From contig JAQFWX010000112.1 in assembly GCA_027605045.1 (NCBI GenBank), forward strand, positions 1 to 64,000: a stretch of 64,000 nt of DNA. Direction: 5' to 3'. Below, piece by piece: positions 59,333 through 64,000 of this stretch (positions within the stretch are counted from its first letter, which is position 1; each line of letters begins with the position of its first letter). A program made the translations under genes and the position numbers. Source of the DNA: Phallus indusiatus (lineage: Eukaryota; Basidiomycota; Agaricomycetes; Phallales; Phallaceae). The notes under the pieces are model-generated. The model made no database searches. It had not been told where the DNA came from and was given only the letters and a program-made list of their open reading frames with translations.

Positions 59333-62300
59333 ATGTCTAAAAATCAACAAACCATCTCATCGTACTTTTCTTCTAAAAAACGCAAAGACGAACCAATTGA
59401 TCTGACAATTCTGGATGATGCAGATAAATTTGATCAAAGACAAACAAAGCGTTTGAAAACTGGCGAGAGCAGCGGTGCTCCTTCGAGTCCCGCGAAAAAG
59501 GGCCAGTCAAGTGCAGTTTTAGACAATGAATTGAATACCCAGTTACCTTCTCTCAGTCACTGGGCTTTTGCACCTGAAGGATCTTCTCTGTCGAACACAG
59601 TGTCTGCCACAGCCATTTCACCAGAAACTGCACTGTCTAAAGGCACCCCTAGTACGACTTTGAGAGAAAAGCTCCTTCGAAGAGATGAAGTCTTGCAGTC
59701 TGATACTCCTTTGGAAGATGCAGATCTGGATGAAGTGGAAGCAGAGCCTGAGATCTTAAAAAGGTCTGGACGTTCTAAGGTCAAAGCCCGTATTGGACCT
59801 CGCGGAATTACTTGCACTCCTCTCGAGGAAGTTGTCAGTACTGAGAGCTTGTTTGAAACCACTCAATCCTAAACTATTCTTCAGGTTATAAAATTCAAGG
59901 AAAAATACCCCGATATTGTTTTATTAATTCAAGTGGGCTATAAGTTCTGGTTTGTCTTTCTGTTGTGTCACAAATTTCACTTCTCAATTCACTATAGCTT
60001 CTTCGGAGAAGATGCCAAAGTGCGTGGAAAATAACTCGTATGGCGCGAAGTCATTTTCCCTAAATGTTAACATTAGGTCGCTGGAAAGGTTCTAGGGTTT
60101 TACTTCGGTTGGGACCGGAATTTTCTTCGAACAAGCTGTCCCGTCAACAACCTCAAGGCAAATGTTAAAAAGTAAGTCATACATCACAACTCTCGACCGA
60201 GAATTAATACACATAATCACATAGACTTGTTGCTGCTGGGCACAAGGTTACAAATGCCTATTATCATGCTAGTTTAATATACTCATATCTCTTCACTTTC
60301 AAGGTTGGAGTGGTGACGCAAATCGAAACAGCTGCTCTTAAAAAGGCCGGCGAGAATCGCAATACTTTGTTTGACCGACAATTGACGCAGTTATATACAC
60401 CATCTACGTAAGTCCCCTGCCCGCGCTTCATGAATAACAATCTAACGGCTTCATTAGTTTTGTTGACGATTTCGACGTAACCGACGACATCACTCACGAA
60501 GCTCCTGCTCTTATGATTTTAGTTGAAAACTCTCGAGCGGACGATACCTCCAATGAAAAGACCAACATTGGGATTTTGAGTGTAATACCTTCTACAGGAG
60601 ACGTGTTGTATGATCAATTCTCAGGTCAATCAGCCTTGTTTGTTTTTTCTTCTCCATTATTGAATGACTATTTTAGACAATTTACTGAGAACAGAGCTTG
60701 AGGTGCGTCGCTGAAAGTAACGCGAATTTTTTTTCAAACTAAACGCGGTTCAGACACGTTTGGCCCATATAAGACCATCCGAGTTGTTGATACCCCCGTC
60801 GTTAAGTCGATCTACTGAGAAAATTCTTCGACATTTTGAAAAATTTGGGTAAATTACACTAAAAACCTTTTCACCGAGGCACTAAATCTGGCAACAGTCG
60901 TACGGCTCGTATACGTGTCGAAAAGTTGAAGCGGTCCTTAAGTTATTCCGAGGCTTTCCAATATATTTTGGGGCAGTATGAAGAGGGTGGAGATTAGTTC
61001 TATTATATTGGGCGATAATTGTAGACTGATTCATGAACAGGTGAACTTCCCCCGTCCATAACCGATCTTCCCGAATTAGTTATTATTGCACTGGCCCTGG
61101 CCCTGAAACATCTAGCTTCCTTTCGATTAACAGAAGCATTACTACAACCAGCATTTTTTCATTCCTTCACGTCTCAGAGACACATGTTACTGAATTCCAG
61201 CACAATAAGAAATCTGTGAGTGGCTCTCCTTTGTTTGGCAGTTAGTTAATGACGTATCGTAAAAGAGAAATATTCCAAAACCAGACGGATTTCACACAAA
61301 GAGGTTCTCTATTCGCTATTTTGGATCGGACTACAACCCCCTTTGGAAAAAGGCTGTTGAAATCTTGGCTGGGACGTCCAGTTATTGACCGCCTGTAGGT
61401 TTTTAGTATATTCAATTATCAGCTGCTGAAATGATATGCAAGGGCTCTTCAAGAACGCAATGATGCTGTTGAGGAATTAAGGGAGGGCGAAACACCTTTC
61501 TTGGCTTTACTACGAGGCGCTCTCAAAAATTTACCAGACCTTGCTAAAGGCCTGGCAAATATTCAGTATGGACGAGTAAGTTTCTCCCGCCTCCGAATTA
61601 TCCTAATTGATTAATCGTTTCAAGTGTATGCCGAAGGAATTACTTTCTTGCCTTACTGCACTTAAACATGTCGGTCTGACATTTCCCGTGTTTGACAACT
61701 CCGATGGCGTCACCTGTAAGGCCGCCCTATGGAGAGAAATTATTTTTCCCATTCCTCAAGTGAAAAAACCTGCAGAGGATTTACTTAGCACGATAAGGAT
61801 GCAGGCAGCCAGGGAAAACAATAAAATTGAGATTTGGAGTGATCCAGAGCAATATCCTAGCATCGAAGAGGCTGGATTTGCAATCTTACATGTGGAAAGT
61901 GATTTGGCCGATGAGCTAAAAAAGGGTAAGTCTGTTTATTTTCCGTATTTTACTTCAATTAAAAAAATATATCTAAGTTCGAAAGCTGCTAAAATCACCG
62001 AGTTTGGATTATGTTTCTGTTTTGAATGATGAGGTGAGCTTGTAAAAATTTTTGAATATGGGATTTATCATGCCATTATACTAGTTTCTCATCGAACTCC
62101 CAAAAAGCCGTGCTAAAGATGTTCCAGCTAGTTGGATTAGAATGGGAAGGTTGTATACTTCATCGCATTTCGTTTTATTTACTTATAAAAATTTCCAGCA
62201 CCAAAACCGTCTTACGTTTCCATACTCCAGAGATTGTTCGACTCTTGGAAGAAAGAGAGCGTCACAAGGAGACTCGCGTGGCAGAGGCTGAGAAAGCGTA

Positions 62301-63499
62301 CAAAACGTTTCTGCATAACATTTCAGAAAAATATTACGCTCTTTTCCGAGATGTGATCAACAGGTTGGCAATGGCTGACTGTCTCATGAGTCTCGCCGTC
62401 GTGAGCCTGGATGGTGATTTTTGTAAACCTGAATTTGTTGAGGAGAGTTCAATATCGATTGAGGAAGGTCGACACCCAATCATCGAACAAGTCCGAACGG
62501 AACCAGTCGTTCCTAATTCTGCGAATATCGGAGGGACGGTACCGAGAACTGTTGTGATCTCTGGACCTAATGTAAAAACTATTTCCTTTTATTTCGGCAA
62601 GAAAATTAATATCCAGAATTAGATGGGAGGGAAATCGTCTATCGTAAAAATGGTCGCACTTTTGGTCCTGATGGCTCAAATAGGCTCTTATGTACCTGCG
62701 AAACGCATGCAGCTATCTGTCCATGATGCCATTCTCACTCGAATGGGGGTAAGGAATCTCTTTCGTTTTGGCATGTCAATTTTAAAAAATATGACAGGCT
62801 TCCGATGATATTGCCGCGGGTCGCTCGACGTTTATGGTTGAACTGTCAGAAACCAAGGAAATTATCAGCTCTGCCACCGACAAATCTTTGGTTGTGCTAG
62901 ATGAGCTAGGCGTCGGTACATCTACATTTGATGGCGTGCGTTGCCCCGAAGTTCTTTTGTCTGTTTTCCTACTAAATCACGTTGTTGTTTGTAGATGGCT
63001 ATTGCGGGGGCTGTTCTGCAACATATATGCGAGAATATAAAATGCAAAACATTATTCATCACGCACTATCCTTCGCTCGCACTCGAGCTAGAGGCTCGAT
63101 ATCCAACTCTTGTCACCAACAAGCATATGGGATTTGTGGAGGATATGCGTATAGATGGGAGAAGAGAAATACGCTTATTATATCGTCTCGTAGATGGCAT
63201 TTGCGAAACTTCTTTCGGAATTGAATGTGCTCGGTTAGCCGGGATACCAGATTCCGTATTAGACAAAGCGACGACGATGGCATCTAGTATGCAAGGAAGA
63301 ATGGACAAGCGGGCCGAACGATCCAGGTGATTGACCTCATTTTTTTTTCACAATTTGACCGTTATTAACGCTTGAATATTGTAGAATTAAATTGTCTCTC
63401 GCTCTCTTGAATAAGATCTTCACGTCAGATCACATCACCCAGGCCGAAGAATGTATGGAGGAGTTGAAATTGAATTTGAAGCTATTGAAGTACCTTTGA
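59333..63499 (+). CDS. MSH3: DNA mismatch-repair protein Msh3 (MutS homolog)
   Basis: Msh3 pairs with Msh2 as MutS-beta to recognise insertion/deletion loops in DNA. The ATG at 59333 gives [26 protein letters not shown] is a PCNA-binding PIP box. A disordered linker leads to TCTPLEE, then (intron 59831-59884) [20 protein letters not shown], the mispair-binding domain. [20 protein letters not shown] follows, and the lever/clamp exons include [20 protein letters not shown] and [17 protein letters not shown]. The ATPase has [21 protein letters not shown] (Walker A split by an intron), [16 protein letters not shown], and Walker [18 protein letters not shown], then [16 protein letters not shown]. 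About 18 introns; stop at 63497-63499. The signature DELGRGTSTHDG reads [12 protein letters not shown] here. Otherwise full length (about 1,050-1,100 residues). Confidence 0.92.
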
Positions 63500-63596
63500 T
63501 AATGCAAAATATTATGACCCCTTAATATAATGACAAGGATCCCATTAAACAACTTCGAATATATATAGGCATATTTACATAATAGATAATGAAACA

Positions 63597-64000
63597 TTAT
63601 GTTTCCACGTTTTTTTTCGCCTTCTTTTTGTGCGCATTGCTTGGATCAGTCTTTGAATCTTCAGCTTTACGCTTTTTGTGTTCCTTCTTCTTTCCCCCTG
63701 TTGAGTCGGATTTTTGGGCAGAGGTGAGAGAAGAAAGTTGACGTAACATATTAATCAGCGATGAATTCGATTTGAACTTTGAGTTTTGAAGTTTTTCGCT
63801 CAGAGAATCGAAAACAGCGGCATCCCAGGCATTACGAAATTGAAGTTCATCCTTGATGATACGCTCCGTTTGTCGCGCCACTTTGAGGACCGCTTTGAGC
63901 ATTTCCTTCATGTGAGCAACGTTCAGGAGATCAATTTCGCAAGCCTTGGTGATGATGGACTGGAAGGCCGATTGGAGCTCCTTGATGAACTCGACTAAAG
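63597..64000 (-). CDS. Lysine-rich C-terminus of a probable nucleolar protein (5' partial)
   Basis: The gene runs off the right edge; only its last 134 or so codons are present. The visible sequence is helical (LVEFIKELQSAFQSIITKAC, EIDLLNVAHMKEMLKAVLKV, ARQTERIIKDELQFRNAWDA) and ends in a basic tail with repeated Lys clusters (GGKKKEHKKRKAEDSKTD; AHKKKAKKNVET), which would work as nuclear/nucleolar localisation signals. The stop is at 63597. This layout fits the end of Pol5/MYBBP1A-type nucleolar proteins (so-called DNA polymerase phi), but the conserved core is outside the window, so the identity is a guess. It converges with MSH3; stop codons are 97 bases apart. Confidence 0.5.
   Translation of the reverse strand, partial: LVEFIKELQSAFQSIITKACEIDLLNVAHMKEMLKAVLKVARQTERIIKDELQFRNAWDAAVFDSLSEKLQNSKFKSNSSLINMLRQLSSLTSAQKSDSTGGKKKEHKKRKAEDSKTDPSNAHKKKAKKNVET

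Overview
This window is from a filamentous fungal nuclear genome, most likely a plant-litter or wood-decaying basidiomycete (Agaricomycetes). Genes are broken by many short introns (mostly about 45-80 nt, GT-AG) and packed densely on both strands. The gene set is eukaryotic (histone H3, Cdc25, SCAP, Rad1, Msh3, CAP, Bre2). It also includes secreted carbohydrate-active enzymes typical of mushrooms: a GH5 mannanase with an N-terminal CBM1, and two PL8 polysaccharide lyases. There is no operon structure, CRISPR array, rRNA or recognisable transposon. The species cannot be named from what I can see.

Layout, left to right. 0-12 kb: the 3' end of a CBP4-like gene, then two PL8 lyase paralogs tail to tail around a SIP5 RING-finger gene; the left PL8 copy has reading-frame problems. 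12-20 kb: a LOG-type phosphoribohydrolase (-), tryptophanyl-tRNA synthetase (-), a PI-PLC-like protein (+), a second LOG paralog (+), and PDX1, the E3-binding subunit of pyruvate dehydrogenase (+). 20-29 kb: checkpoint clamp subunit RAD1 (-), an orphan 355-residue protein (-), ceramide glucosyltransferase (-), and divergently from it the sterol sensor SCAP (+). 29-35 kb: Cdc25 phosphatase (+) converging on a CAMK-like kinase (-). 36-43 kb: CBM1-GH5 mannanase (+), histone H3 (-), a GT17 glycosyltransferase (+). 44-50 kb: an AYR1-like SDR (+), a small single-pass membrane protein (+), an ICT1-like mitochondrial release factor (-), a seven-helix membrane protein (-). 50-64 kb: BRE2/ASH2 (+), a PhoD-like phosphatase (-), cyclase-associated protein CAP (-), ATP12 (-), mismatch-repair MSH3 (+), and the C-terminus of a lysine-rich, probably nucleolar protein (-).

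Functional links. PL8 and GH5 suggest secreted polysaccharide breakdown. CBP4, PDX1, ATP12 and the ICT1-like factor are nuclear genes for mitochondrial respiration and translation. RAD1, MSH3 and CDC25 belong to genome maintenance and the cell cycle. SCAP and ceramide glucosyltransferase (membrane sterols and sphingolipids) share one short divergent promoter region. I found no clearly new multi-gene system. The points most worth a second look are the two inverted paralog pairs (PL8 and LOG), the frame lesions in the left PL8 gene, an apparent non-GT splice donor in the mannanase, substitutions in the MutS signature of MSH3, and an imperfect 54-bp tandem duplication upstream of the SDR gene.
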